DNA of 64,000 nt from Tricholoma matsutake (lineage: Eukaryota > Basidiomycota > Agaricomycetes > Agaricales > Tricholomataceae). The translations under genes and the position numbers were made by a program. The stretch lies in the NCBI GenBank assembly GCA_026075535.2, contig AP026538.1, forward strand, positions 13,462,337 to 13,526,336, given 5' to 3'. Shown piece by piece: positions 42,085 through 53,108 of the stretch (position 1 is its first letter; the number at the start of each line of letters is the position of its first letter). The notes under the pieces are model-generated. The model worked only from the letters and a program-made list of their open reading frames with translations, had not been told where the DNA came from and did no database searches.

Positions 42085-42190
42085 GCCCAAATGATGCAAT
42101 CATCGTTTGGGCCATAGTAAGTTTTTTTTTTCATTCATTTTTTACTTTTGTAAACTAAATAATTCATTTTTTTTGTTTCTAGGTTCTAAT
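42085..42190 (+). other. Palindromic block and intron-like segment (TT element C)
   Basis: CCCAAATGATGCAATCATCG with TTTGGGCC is a palindrome. It is followed by ATA, then GTAAGT at about 42117, T-rich sequence, an AACTAAAT branch-like word and TTTCTAG at about 42181, then GTTCTAATC. The spacing of 65 nt fits a fungal intron. Confidence 0.6.
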
Positions 42191-42346
42191 CTACATGAGT
42201 AATGACGGACTGACACGAGCCAAACCCACACCCAATGACGCCCCTGGCAACCCCCCTCCTCCCCGTCAAAACGGGATGTGAGGGTATCGATCATGGTCAG
42301 GAGCATGGGGAGCAACACCAGGAGACCTCAGAAGGGGAATACCCGC

Positions 42347-42761
42347 TATAAGGGCAACCTAAGCCTCTAGCAAAGGGAAATCTGAAGTTAAAATTATACT
42401 ACATAATACAGGGATTGGGGACACACCTAGCAAAGGGAAATACGAAGAGAAAACTCTAAGGATCCCCTTGCTGATGCCCAGTATATGTGAAGACGACAAA
42501 AATCAAATATAACCTAAAAATAGAAAAAGGCAGAGATAGGCAGATCAGGGCTGCCAAATGACATCATACCAAGGGGTAGGTGTCGGAAGGGGTACTCTGC
42601 CTCTAAATATAAAAGTGTCAACATGTACAAACATGATAGAAAGGGAAAATTAGTAATAAAATCCGGAAAAATCATAGAAAATGAAGAATAGAAGGAAATG
42701 AGGTGAGGAAAAATATAGGATGAACATAAAAAATAGGAAAAACACACAGGGTCCCCTTACA
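42347..42761 (-). repeat. 3' LTR of chromovirus 2
   Basis: 415 bp, ending (minus strand) in CCCTTATA. It differs from the 5' LTR mainly by single transitions and a 10-bp length difference near the terminal CCCCCCTAG. Confidence 0.92.
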
Positions 42762-42796
42762 TCACCCCCTCTCTAAGATGCATTGCCCCGATGCAT

Positions 42797-44219
42797 TCAA
42801 AATTGCATACGACCAAAGTCCGTGACTTGAATGCGACGTGGTGCAGCAGTGTGCCATCGGTGGAATTCCTTGATTAACTGAGGGGCATTCATGTCAGACT
42901 CTTCGACCCATGAGTTCTCCTCATACCCATAACCCTTCCAATGTACCAAATATGGTAGTTTTCCTTGATGCAAATGGCTGTCCAAGATTGATTCGACTTC
43001 GTATTGGGGTTCTCCCTCGATCACTGTAGGTGGTGGTGGTGGGTGTGAATGGCATCCCAGGAATGGATCTGGGGGAGCTGGAAGCAGTTTGACGACATGG
43101 AAGATGGGGTGGAGTCTGGACATGGAGGCTGGGAGGTGTCGTTCCAACACACTTGACAATGGGGAAAGGTCCCAAGAAGCGATGAGCGAGTTTCTTGGAT
43201 GGACATGTAGTGGAGATGTCACTGGAGTCGAGATAAACTCGATCACCAACCTTGTACTGAGGGGTCGGGGAATGGCGCTGGTTGTAAAATTGCGCCATGT
43301 TGTCCTTCGCTTTTGCTAAGGCTGCCCTTGCCTCCTCCAAGCTATCCCACATGCGTTCTGTGAACTCATTCACCATCTCGATGTGTGAGGGAGTTTGGCG
43401 AGGTTCAAATCCCATGCGTGGATGTTGTCCAGTGTCTAAGAGGAAAGGGGTCTGTTGAGTGGAAGCATGGACATGGTTGTTGTATCCAAACTCGGCCAAG
43501 GGAAGGAGATCGTCCCAATTGTCCTGGTGTTCATTGACAAAGATGCAGATGTACTGCTCTAGTTCCTGGTTGACTCGCTCAGTCTGGCCATCAGTTTGTG
43601 GGTGATAAGCGGTTGAAGTGAGGAGTTTGATCCCCAGAAGTCGGTACAGCTCATGAGTGAACTCTCCCATGAACTGAGGGCCACAATCCGAGAGGAAAGC
43701 ACCAGGAAGTCCATGTAATTTCCACACATGGTGGAGGTAGAGTTGGGCGGCACCTAGGGCACTGACAGTGGTGTGAGTGGGAATGAAGTGAGTGCATTTT
43801 CCCACTGAGTCAACTGTGCACATCACCGCATCAAACCTGTTTGACTCTGGTAACTCCACCACAAAGTTGATGCTGATGACATCCCAATGACTCTCTGGAA
43901 CAGGAAGGGGGTGTAGCTTGCCAATAGGCTTGCGACGAGGAACCTTGGTGCATAAGCAAAGGTCACAAGTGCGACAATACTGACCAATGAGCCGTGACGT
44001 TTGTGGCCACCAATAGTTCTGTGAGGTGAGCTCCAAGGTCTTCCAGCATCCGGGATGGCCAGCAATCTGTGAGTCATGGTGTTGGGATATGATGTGCCAG
44101 TGAAGGTCTGGGTCATTGGGAATGTAGATGCGATCCCTGAAATACAGCAAGTCCTCCTTTTCAGCCCACTCTGCCACATGTAAGGAAAGGGTCGATCCCT
44201 TCCTCAGTTCTTTAACAGC
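42797..44219 (-). pseudogene. Chromovirus 2 integrase and chromodomain
   Basis: The zinc-binding region has HHDSQIAGHPGCWKTLEL and CRTCDLCLCTK (HHCC). The core has NFVVELPESNRFDAVMCTVD (first Asp), HGLPGAFLSDCGPQFMGEF (second Asp) and YHPQTDGQTERVNQELEQY (Glu). The C-terminal domain has YKVGDRVYLDSSDI and FLGPFPIVKCVG. Near 43150 the frame shifts by one base. The other frame continues MSRLHPIFHVVKLLPAP, then the chromodomain YEVESILDSHLHQGKLPYLV with HWKGYGYEENSWVEE (about 43000-42880), ending at 42797. A TGA near 44217 separates it from RNase H. All catalytic residues are present. Confidence 0.9.
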
Positions 44220-46232
44220 TCAGGCGACAACATCCTCATGTAAACCGCTATGGTTTGCGCGACGAATGTCACGTAGGATGTCCCACTCCTCGCCCTGGGG
44301 TGTGATGCCTTCCAGTGCCCGAATGGTGAACAGGTCTGGCTGCAACAACACAATGTTTTGGTTGTCATCGCTGCCATCCCCATGGTCTGGACGTTGGGAG
44401 AGGGCATCGGTCTTCCCCATGCTGCGACCTGGACGGTGGTGCAAGGAGAAGTTGAATCTGGATAGATACAGGGACCAACGAGCTTGACAACGGTTCAATT
44501 TCTTGGCCGTCATAAAGTACTCGAGATTCTTGTGATCCATCCAAATTTCCACCTTGTGTTGGGCACCCTCAAGGAAGTGTCATCACTCCTCAAGCGCACG
44601 CATTATTGCCAACATCTCCTTGTCATGGATCTCATAGTTTCACTCTACAGCACTAAGGCTTTTGGAGTAGAACACAACAGGATGCCACTTCTGGTCCTCT
44701 GGAGACTGCTGAGACAACATGGCGCCCATTGCAAAGTCAGAACTGTCAGCTTCTACACAAAAAGGACGTGAATCATCAACAAAGGTAAGGATGGGAGTGG
44801 AAGTGACCATCTCTTTAAGCTTTTCGAATGCCTCCTGTTGTGCATTATCCCACCTCCATGCCTCCTTTCCTGTCAAGTCGAACAGTGGTCATGCATGATG
44901 TGAGAAGTCCTTGATAAAACGCCAGTAGAAGTTGATGAAGCCCAGGAAAGACTGCACCTCCTTCTTGTTCGTGGGCATTGGCCAAGCTGTGACCCCGTTC
45001 ACCTTGATAGGATCCATCTCCACTTGACCCTCCGAGATAATCAGGCCGAGGTACTTGATCTTGGTCTTCTCGAACTCTCATTTGTCTTGATGAAGGTAGA
45101 GTTTGTACCGTCGAAGCCGTTCTAAGACGAGGCGCATGATGTGACGGTGCTCTTCAACCGTGCAAGTGAAGATGAGGATGTCATCGAGATAGATGCAGAC
45201 AACACCTTCGAGGATGAGGTTGTGAAAGATGTCATTCATCATGGTCTGGAAGGTGGCAGGGCTCTTAGTAAGGCCAAAGAACATGACAAGCGGTTCAAAA
45301 AGACCACGGTTGGTATGAAAGGCTGCCTTCCACTCATCTCCCTCCTTTATCCTCACATTATTGTAGCCCCAATGGACATTGAGCTTGGTGAAGTATCGGG
45401 CTCCACGGAGCTGGTTCATGAGTTCAGAGATGAGGGGTAGTGGGTAGCGATTTTTGACCATGATGTTGTTGAGCCTTCTGTAGTCTTGAACTGGTCGAAG
45501 TGAGCCATCCTTCTTCTTGACAAAGAAAAAGGGAGAGGCCATGGGTGACTTTGATGGTCAAATACGTCCAGAGGCCAGGTGCTCGTCGATGAACTGGTCA
45601 AGCTGTCATTGTTCTTCAGGAGAGAGAGGATAGACCTTGCAGGATGAAGGGGTCGCACCGGGGGTGAGTTCGATCGTGTGATCCCATGGCTTGCATGCAG
45701 GAAGAGAGTTGAACGACTCCTTGGAGAACACATCTTCAAACTCATGGAGATGAGGGAGTAAGGAATTAGTAGAGGATTTAGCAGCGTTGTTTTTGTGGAA
45801 GGCCTCGGCGAGGCATTGGGATATGTTTGATGTGGCACACACCTCATGCGATGAGCGAATCGCAGTGTAGAAGATCCAATCACCCTCCGCCACTTCCTCT
45901 GGGTCCTCATCATCATCATCCGAGTCCGGCATTAGATCAGGAACCCCTTCCAATTCCACTTCAGGTATAGGCAGGGGTCTGGCATGACACTTCTGAGTAT
46001 GTCGTATCGCCGCCTTCTGTCCACGATGTTCTTGCCTGGCTTCTGTGAAACAAGTCCAACAGCGGGATGGACATCGGCTCATGGTAACCTCCCCGGTACA
46101 CCAGTCGACCTCTGGGTTATGGTCTCGAAGCCATGGATATCCCAAAATCACCTTTTGCTTTCCTAATTGAGTGACAGCAAAAAGGGCACGCTCACTATGA
46201 TCTTTGTAATGGAGAACCAGGTCTACAACCTC
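44220..46232 (-). pseudogene. Chromovirus 2 protease linker, reverse transcriptase and RNase H
   Basis: On minus: LGYPWLRDHNPEVDW closes the protease; an acidic linker (SDDDDEDPEEVAEGDW) and FEDVFSKESFNSLP with YPLSPEEQ precede RT. RT runs from about 45600: [33 protein letters not shown], the [13 protein letters not shown] motif and the catalytic YLDDILIF (about 45200). The connection and RNase H follow: EADSSDFAMGAMLSQQ, VVFYSKSL, EIWMDHKNLEYFM and KTDALSQ. Stops at about 45607, 45563, 45077, 44892, 44640 and two adjacent near 44580 are all TGA, mostly where Arg (or Trp) is expected. Confidence 0.9.
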
Positions 46233-46661
46233 TCAGATGGCACCAGCTTCATTTGGGGATCCATCCACGTTATACACAGGTATCGGACACGAGAGTGAGC
46301 GAGTGTTTAGGCAATGTTGTTGTGCAAGATGGGAGTTGATGAAGAGACCAGTTGCACCAGAGTCCAGGAGCGCAGAGACACCGAGTATCTGTCCAGTGTC
46401 GGTCGTCTGCAGTTCAATTGCTAGGTTCAAGGAATGTGCAGAGGGAGTGGATGCCACAATATACTTGCGTGGTAGTTTACGCTCCCATGATTTAATTTTG
46501 GGACGTGGAGTAGAAGGAGAGATGGGGAGAGCAGGTACGTCTTTAGCCAACTTCGAAGGGTCAGAGAGGGGAGCAGTCACAGAAATGGATTCATTCTCCA
46601 GGGATTCAACTGACAAGACTTCAAAGCGGTTATGGACAGGCAGTGAGGGCATACAATTCAC
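46233..46661 (-). pseudogene. Chromovirus 2 aspartic protease
   Basis: The protein has a Ser/Pro-rich lead and then a retropepsin-type motif ALLDSGATGLFINSHLA with the catalytic Asp (about 46350), followed by PVYNVDGSPNEAGAI. A TGA at 46233 interrupts the frame before the family continues into LGYPWLRDH. It overlaps the end of Gag in another frame (Met at 46661, Gag stop at 46658), compatible with a frameshift between Gag and Pol. Confidence 0.85.
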
Positions 46662-47791
46662 TCGCTGCGAATAGGAAAATCCTGCTCCTCTACAACTTCC
46701 AACTTAATCTCCTCTGCAACTTGATCCTTCGCTTCCTCAACATCTACAAGCGCCAACAAGTCTTGCAGGAGTTCATCTCGTCCCTCGGGGGTGAGCATGT
46801 GAATATCCTGACGATGGGGACATGCTCCAGCCCTGTGTCCAGGTTCCCCACAATGGTAGCAGAGATCCAACTTACGTGCATGGCTGCAGGCTGCATCAAC
46901 ATCCATTGGTACTGGGACATTGACGGCTCGTGTGGGAGTTTGACGAACAGGAATGGGGTTAGGGCAGGGAAGGCTTCGATTGAAGGTGTAGGGCGTATGA
47001 GTGGTATTCGGAGCACGGAATGCAGCATTAAACACTGCATTTGTGAGTCGGTTCTCATCACAGAGTGAAGCAGCTTCATACCAAGCAAAGATATCATTGT
47101 CCACTGGGCATCCTTCTAACATCTGTGCAATCTGGTCCTGAATTTCTTGGTTGAGCCCCCATTGGAACTTCACCACCACTGGTAACCCACTCCCATATCC
47201 TGCCATGTCCACCAAATCCTCGAACTCATCGATATAGTCATCCATGGATCGACGTCCCTGGTGGTAAGCGGATGACTCAAGTCGTGTCACTGCTCAGTGG
47301 CGTTCATTGAAGGGACAAAAGTGGCGTACGAACTCAGCTCGAAAGTCACCCCAAGTGGAGAAGGGTAGAGAACCGAGTTCTTTAGTTTGACGCAGGATAT
47401 GGTCCACATAGAGATAGGCACGTTCAGATTTCATGTATGTGAAGGCCCAATAAATTTTTGCAGCCTCATCAACGAATTGATGCGACTGGAGACTGATGTA
47501 TAACTCACAGGAATTAAGGAATGCAAGTCCCTGCGCACGTGCACCGTTAAATTCAGCGGGGGGGGACAGTTTGATCTGGGCGCGTTCCTTAGTGGACGCG
47601 TTTGGCAGAACGTCATTGTTGGGTGCGCTTGGAGTCGTAAAGGGGGAACTATTGGTCATAGGGTTAGTCTGGAGGGTCCTAACAAAGTTTTCGATCGTAG
47701 ATTTAAGCGAGTCGATTTGTGCACGCATTCCGGAAACGTCGCTTTCAAGCGCATCGAAATGTTCTGATGCGTCCATGTCGCTAGGGGGCAC
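46658..47791 (-). pseudogene. Chromovirus 2 Gag
   Basis: From the Met at 47791: an N-terminal coiled-coil region (HFDALESDVSGMRAQIDSL), Pro/Ser/Thr linker, then the capsid-like domain (PPAEFNGARAQGLAFLNSCE, WAFTYMKSERAYLYVDHI, WGDFRAEFVRHFCPFNERH). A TGA (47294-47296) follows, likely from an Arg codon, then the same frame goes on: SMDDYIDEFEDLVDMAGY, a helical part and the zinc knuckle CYHCGEPGHRAGAC (about 46870-46830). With one codon repaired the Gag would be about 377 residues, a normal length. It would package RNA into particles. Confidence 0.9.
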
Positions 47792-47942
47792 GTTTGGCGA
47801 AAATGGCAGCGTAATAGAGGCGAGATTATCTGGAACGGTGTGTAGGGACTCTGTGGAGCTTTGGGAAGCGTCGTCCAGTCCATACCTGCCTATCTTGGGC
47901 AGTGCGTTCGCGATTTTCGGGCCTTAGGGGAGAGTTTTCTAC

Positions 47943-48367
47943 TATAAGGGCAACCTAAGCCTCTAGCAAAGGGAAATCCGAAGTTAAAATTATACTACAT
48001 AATACAGGGATTGGGGACACACCTAGCAAAGGGAAATACGAAGAGAAAACTCTAAGGATCCCCTTGCTGATGCCCAGTATATGTGAAGACGACAAAAATC
48101 AAATATAACCTAAAAATAGAAAAAGGTGGAGATAGGCGGATCAAGGCCGCCGAATGACATCATACCAAGGGGTAGGTGTCGGAAGGGGTACTCCGCCTCT
48201 AAATATAAAGTGTCAACATGTACAAACATGATAGAAAGGGAAAATTAGTAATAAAATCCGGAAAAATCATAGAAAATGAAGAATAGAAGGAAATGAGGTG
48301 AGGAAAAATATAGGACGAACATAAAAAATAGGAAAAACACACAGGGCACCCCCCTAGTCCCCTTACA
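47943..48367 (-). repeat. 5' LTR of chromovirus 2
   Basis: 425 bp, starting TGTAAGGGGACTAGG on the minus strand. A TATATTTAGAGGCGG-like promoter region lies near 48205. The leader after the LTR (47942 to 47792) has no primer-binding site that I could recognise. Confidence 0.92.
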
Positions 48368-48372
48368 CCCGC

Positions 48373-49242
48373 CCGGTAAGCACCACCCGGCCCCTCCCCT
48401 CAAGCCATGTCACTGATGAACCGACAACGCACCCACCCCATGCCTACGAGCTGCTGCTCGTAGGGTGGATCGTGAGCGCATGGACCCCCCACGACACCAA
48501 TGACATCCAGCACCCCCCATCACCACCATGAGCGACTGCTCGCGGGGTGTATATGGGGTGCAAGAACATGGGAATGGCGTGGAGGGATGACAACAGCACC
48601 AAATGACATGCCTATGAGCAGCTGCCCATAGGGTGGTTCGTGGGTGCAGACAATGAGGGGGATGAACGACAAGGGTGACGAAACGACAAGGGGAAAGGGA
48701 AACGACGACCAGAAGGGGAGACGATGGACAAACGCCGCCACCAACATACGATGCACCACCCACCACCAGCCTCGCGAGCAACTGCTCGTGGGGTGGACAG
48801 TGGGTGGAATGACGAGGGAGGGGAAACGAGGGAGGGGAGATGAGGGAGGGGAGATGAGGGAGGCGAGACGAGGGAGGCGAGGGACGCCATGGGGGAGGCG
48901 AGGTGAGGGAGGCAAGACACAACAGAGACGAGAGGGAGGGGAAACAACGGGACAGGGCTGACGAGACAGCCAACACGACGCACCACCACCCCCTCCCCCC
49001 CGTTTCGTGGGGGGGTGGGTTTTTTTTGTAGAATTTAAAATAGTATAATTAAATAGTATAATTAATTCTCCCCCTCGTGTTTGCGTGGGGGTTTTTTTTT
49101 AAATCTATATTAGTTATCTACTCCCTCGCGAAGATGCGAGGGCTCAACAATTTTTTTTTGAGCTCTTGTGAGAGAGGTTAAAAATAAGTGAACTAATCAA
49201 TCCTAAGTGCTTTAAATCGACTTTATATTACATATTTATTAA
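48373..49242 (+). repeat. Right interior of TT element C
   Basis: Palindromes of GAGCAACTGCTCGTGGGG type, the GAGGGAGGGGAGAT minisatellite (48811-48915), then CCGTTTCGTGGGGGGGTGGG with a T-run and CCCCCTCGTGTTTGCGTGGG with a T-run. It is the reverse complement of 26690-27440 in element B. The long ORFs on both strands are repeat shadows. Confidence 0.65.
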
Positions 49243-49330
49243 TGCTCCTGTGGCTCAACTGGTTGAGCACTTGTTTGGTAGTCATGTCACTTATATCCCA
49301 AGGTCTAGAGTTCAATTCCTGCTCTGCCCA
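49243..49330 (+). other. tRNA-like module (right end of TT element C)
   Basis: TGTGGCTCAACTGGTTGAGC is a good A box, and TCTAGAGTTCAATTCC a good B box, about 55 bp apart. It resembles a degenerate tRNA head, but there is no acceptor stem. Confidence 0.6.
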
Positions 49331-49599
49331 TTTATTTTGTAAGCACTTTCATCAAGTTAAGTCTTCCAAAATGGTGTGGTATTCTGACCACTACCTGTTG
49401 GAATTGCATAGGACTTTACTCGGAATTTACTAGGAATTTCTTGGAAATAAAAGTACATGGTCATCAAGATACATTCCAATCGGACTCCTAGGACTAGTGT
49501 CGGACTAGTAGGACTCCTATTGGATTCTGATCAGACTCTTATCAGAAAACTCGGACTCCTAGGACTCCGATAGGAATACGGGGGGGAGTGCAAAGTTTA

Positions 49600-51298
49600 T
49601 GATCGGCACGACGTTGTCTTCTCTGGGGCCCATCACTCCAATGTACTGTTTTAGCATATATTCTGCACCGGTCATTTGCTTTGCTCTTGACTTGGATGCT
49701 TATCGCCACCAGTGACTTTATCACTACCGGCGCTGGTCACTGCAATGTACTGATTTTGCATATATCCTTATCCTCCCACATTCCTACAGCATACAGCATG
49801 TCACCATTCCTGCATTTGTTATCCATATTGTAGTGCACAGTGGCCACAATTAGTATACAAGTCTTTTAAGAGCTATGTGGATGACCAGTGCCGCCTTTAC
49901 CTTTTCCGGTGCTGAGAGATACAATTTGGAAATAGCTGACTGCCACACAAGCGACAGTTGCTTTCCGGCCAGTGTCAGGATTAATCTATGTCTACTCTCA
50001 TTGCACATTACTACTGTCTTTGACTAATGATTGTTCTCTTCTGTTACGTGCTTGTGTATATCCCCACCGGTGCCAGGCACTACAATGTACTGTTTTAAGA
50101 TATATTCTTTATGATTTGTAATAACAGCAGTAATTCAAGTCCTGTATGCTATAGTCGTGTGGGCCCATACTGTTTTCCTTTTACTGTCATGGGCCCACCC
50201 AATCATTCCATCGAGCATATTATTTGTATGGGCCCATTTCCCTGTATTATTTTAGGATGGGCCCATACACATTTTCGTAGCTCATGGGGTTCTACAATAA
50301 CCAGCGCCGGTCATTCACTTAGCTCTTGACTTGGATGCTTATCACCACAAGTGACTTTATCACTACCAGCGCCGGTCACTACAATGTTTATCTTTTCCTA
50401 CATAGACGACTTGTTAAGTGTCAAGGTGCTCCCTAACCTGATTCCGCACATCCTCCCAGTAAGCCAACAATTCCCTGTCCTTCTGAAGTTGGGCATCATT
50501 TTCTCGGACCGTCGACTTTATCACTACCGGCGCTGGTCACCTTTTCACTCCTGGCGCCGGGCACTTTTCACTACCAGCACCAGTCACTACAATGTACTGG
50601 TTTTGCATATATCCTTATCCTCCCACATTCCTACAGCGTACAGCATGTCACCATTCCTTTGTTTGTTATCCATGTTCTAGTGCACACTGGCCGCGATTAG
50701 CATACAAGTCTTTTAAGAACTATGTGCATGACTGGCGCCCACTTTATCTTTTCCTAAATAGACGACTTAAAACAGTATGGGCCCCCACAACTATAGCGTA
50801 CAGGACTTGAATTACTGCTGCTATTACAATACAAATCTTTTAAGAGCTATGTGAATCACCTGTGCTGACTTTATGTTTTCTGGTGCTGAGAGATGCACTG
50901 AAGTCGTGTGGGCCCATAATGTTTTCCTTTTACTGTCATGGGCCCACCCGATCATTCCATCGGGCATATTATTCATATGGGCCCATTTCCCTGCATTATG
51001 TTAGGATGGGCCCATACACATTTTCTTCGCTCATACAGTAACCAGCACCGGTCATTCACTTAGCTCCACTGTTACGCTTATGGCTGCCGGCGACTTTATC
51101 ACTACCAGCGTCGGTCACTTCAATGTACGTTTGTTGTATCTATCCTTGTAGCCTCCTTCCACATTCCTACAGCATGATGAATTCAATATATACCTTATAC
51201 TCCATCTATTAATGAAGCAACTATGCATATATTGATCAAAATATATACACAAATAGGCATAGTATAAAAAATATTGTTATTTTTTATCCAACGTAGAA
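49600..51298. repeat. GGGCCCAT-rich degenerate repeat region, right block
   Basis: Continuation of the left block. 49903-50295 repeats 40893-41279; a third partial copy is at 50880-51035. Phrases such as TACCAGCGCCGGTCACTACA and ATGGGCCCATTTCC recur. It is non-coding. Confidence 0.65.
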
Positions 51299-53097
51299 TT
51301 ATGCCGGGGGTGTTGATGTTTTTGGAATTGAGACAGTGGTATCAGGTGGGAGGGGGGACATTTGTGCAGTGTATGTTGATGTTGGATCTGGGGAGGTAGA
51401 AGTTGCAGCTGCATTGGTGAAAGAACTGGTGTCAGGGATCACCGATGTAGCTGTGGTCATAATAATGGGAACAGGCGACGGTGGGGAGCAAATGGATTCA
51501 TGCAAATGGGCTGGATTGACGAACATTGATGACTTCGGGAGATGGATTGTCAACGGTGCCGTGGCATCTGCATTCCATGGATCTTCATCTTCTGATTCCT
51601 CCTCAGAGCTTCCCTTGTTCTCCAATTCGGCCAGCCGCTTGTTCGTCGCTGCCAATTGACCACGCAACATGAAAACCTCCTGCTTCATCTTCTCCAACTC
51701 CATCCCATTCCTCAACCCCCTCATCTCAGCCTCCAGCACTGGAATGCTCACCAGCACCTTTTCTCTCAACTCACCCATCTCAGCCTCCAATGCCGGAATG
51801 CTCACTGTCATCTTTTCCTTCAACGTGTTCAGAACTTCCATGTATCCATGCAACATGAGGCTTTCCTGATCCAATTTCCCTTGATTTTCTGCCAAGACCG
51901 ATATGAGTGTGCGGAGGTCTTGGAGCTCCCGTTGTAAACCACCGACGGTGGGCATGCGATTGGGATGGGTGACACGACCTGGTGGCGGTGGCGCAGGAAG
52001 CGTGGTGTCAATGGATTGGGGGATCGTGAGGCTTGTTGACGGGACAGGCTCTGGGGTTGGTATATGGTCGGAGATGCGTGAAGTTGAGGGGACGGGGGCT
52101 GGTGTGATGGGGATGTACTCATCTGACTCACCGGCGGTGTCTGCTGCCTGGTGTTTTCTCTTTGGCGCCATTCTTGGTCGTTCACTTTCCTCTGCCTTCA
52201 CCTTTTTCTTCCCAACGACCTTTTTTCTCCCCTTGAGCTCCCCTGCCACTATCAATTCATCCCGCCGTGCTGTACATGTTGCTGTATATGAGCATTTCGT
52301 CTTGCCCTTGTGGCACGTCATGCAAGCAATCTGGATGCCCATCATTCAGCAGGTTGTCAGGCCCCTCAAACTGCAGGTGTCACACAGAGCAGTGGGCCGT
52401 TCCACAACAGACCTCCATATACTGTCTTCAGGTAGAGCAGGAGTGGCCATCATGATTGGCAGGTTGGTGTGGATGAATGGTGGCTCTTTTGTGACATTGC
52501 TGTCCTCCGTTTCAGGCGGCACCAGCTGTGGCGACACCTTTTGGCGTTTCGACTGAGGTGGAGCCAGGTGTTCTACGACCTTCTTTTCCTTGCCCTTGCC
52601 CTTGCCCTTGCTCTGGGCTCTTGCAGCTGCTTCTGTTTGGTTGGTCTGAGCCTCCGGCGTCACAGTGGTGGGAATGGGTGCAGACATGGCGACAAGTGAT
52701 TCAGCTGCAGAACTGGGAGCAACGATGGGTGGTGTAGCTGTGGTGGGGATTTGGAGCGTAACGTGCATGGCCGGGAGAGTGCTGCTTGGCGCAGTGATGG
52801 GCGAAGGTTGACGAATATATATGCTCCAGTCGATGGATTCCCAAGGCGCTGGGCCAGACTTATCCCACTGATGGAGTACTTTGAACACATGTTTGAGGAA
52901 CGGCGTCATTGCTGCTTCCTTCGCCAACACCTTGTGCCTATAATCCAACTTCAAAGCCTTCTTAGAAAGATTCATAGGACATAATAAAAATCATGCACCA
53001 ACTTGCCCAACATGGATTTCAAATCCATGGTCATCCGAGTACCATCCAAAAATGTATTGAGGGTGCGCTCCATGGATTCGGTGTGCTGAGAAGACAT
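51299..53097 (-). CDS. Unrecognised protein with CxxC-type clusters and a coiled coil
   Basis: I do not recognise a named family. On minus, an ATG at 53097 starts SSQHTESMERTLNTFLDG and, past a probable intron near 53000-52970 (GTGCATG..CTAAG), NLSKKALKLDYRHKVLAKEA, APWESIDWSIYI, a Pro/Ser/Thr-rich linker and a Lys-rich KGKGKGKEKKVVEH. Next is LCDTCSLRGLTTC, one in-frame TGA (52346-52348), and CMTCHKGKTKCSYT: four paired cysteines like a degenerate zinc cluster. Then come a Lys-rich segment, a Pro-rich part, a coiled coil of about 90 residues with two similar VSIPALEAEMGELREKV units, and an acidic, Pro/Ser/Thr-rich end at 51299. The zinc-cluster/coiled-coil plan would suit a DNA-binding protein (inference). 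It starts opposite the next gene, 12-120 bp away. Confidence 0.5.
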
Positions 53098-53108
53098 GAT
53101 AAAACTGT

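Larger units (their letters stand above)
42347..48367 (-). mobile_element. Full-length Ty3/gypsy chromovirus (chromovirus 2)
   Basis: LTRs lie at 42347-42761 (3' LTR) and 47943-48367 (5' LTR). Read on minus the 5' LTR starts TGTAAGGGG; the far end reads CCCTTATA, so one terminus has a G-to-A type change. The target duplication cccgc is exact (42342-42346 and 48368-48372). A polypurine tract AGAGAGGGGGTGA precedes the 3' LTR. Inside on minus are Gag, protease, RT, RNase H, integrase and chromodomain in the chromovirus order. About ten premature stops, all TGA, and one frameshift before the chromodomain inactivate it. Confidence 0.93.
41465..49599. mobile_element. TT element C (2.1 kb native, carrying a 6 kb chromovirus)
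   Basis: The left end GAGGTCTTTACACTCC and right end GGAGTGCAAAGTTTA match those of element B in reverse orientation. Flanking 9-mers tgatcagcg (41456-41464) and tgatcggca (49600-49608) match at 7 of 9, both differences being transitions. tRNA-like modules lie at 41780-41871 (minus) and 49243-49330 (plus). A palindromic block with an intron-like segment lies at 42085-42190, palindromes near 48448, 48528, 48617 and 48777, a GAGGGAGGGGAGAT minisatellite at 48811-48915, and GC-rich hairpins near 49005, 49065 and 49130. Without the chromovirus and its 5-bp TSD it is about 2,109 bp, close to element B. Confidence 0.85.

Noticed and set aside
48410..48989. Overlapping ORFs of 125-188 residues on the minus strand and one on plus
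   Set aside because: They are Pro/Ser/His-rich translations of minisatellite and palindromes, open in several frames at once.
49243..49330. A functional tRNA gene
   Set aside because: A and B boxes are good, but acceptor and anticodon stems do not pair and the module recurs as part of transposon ends.
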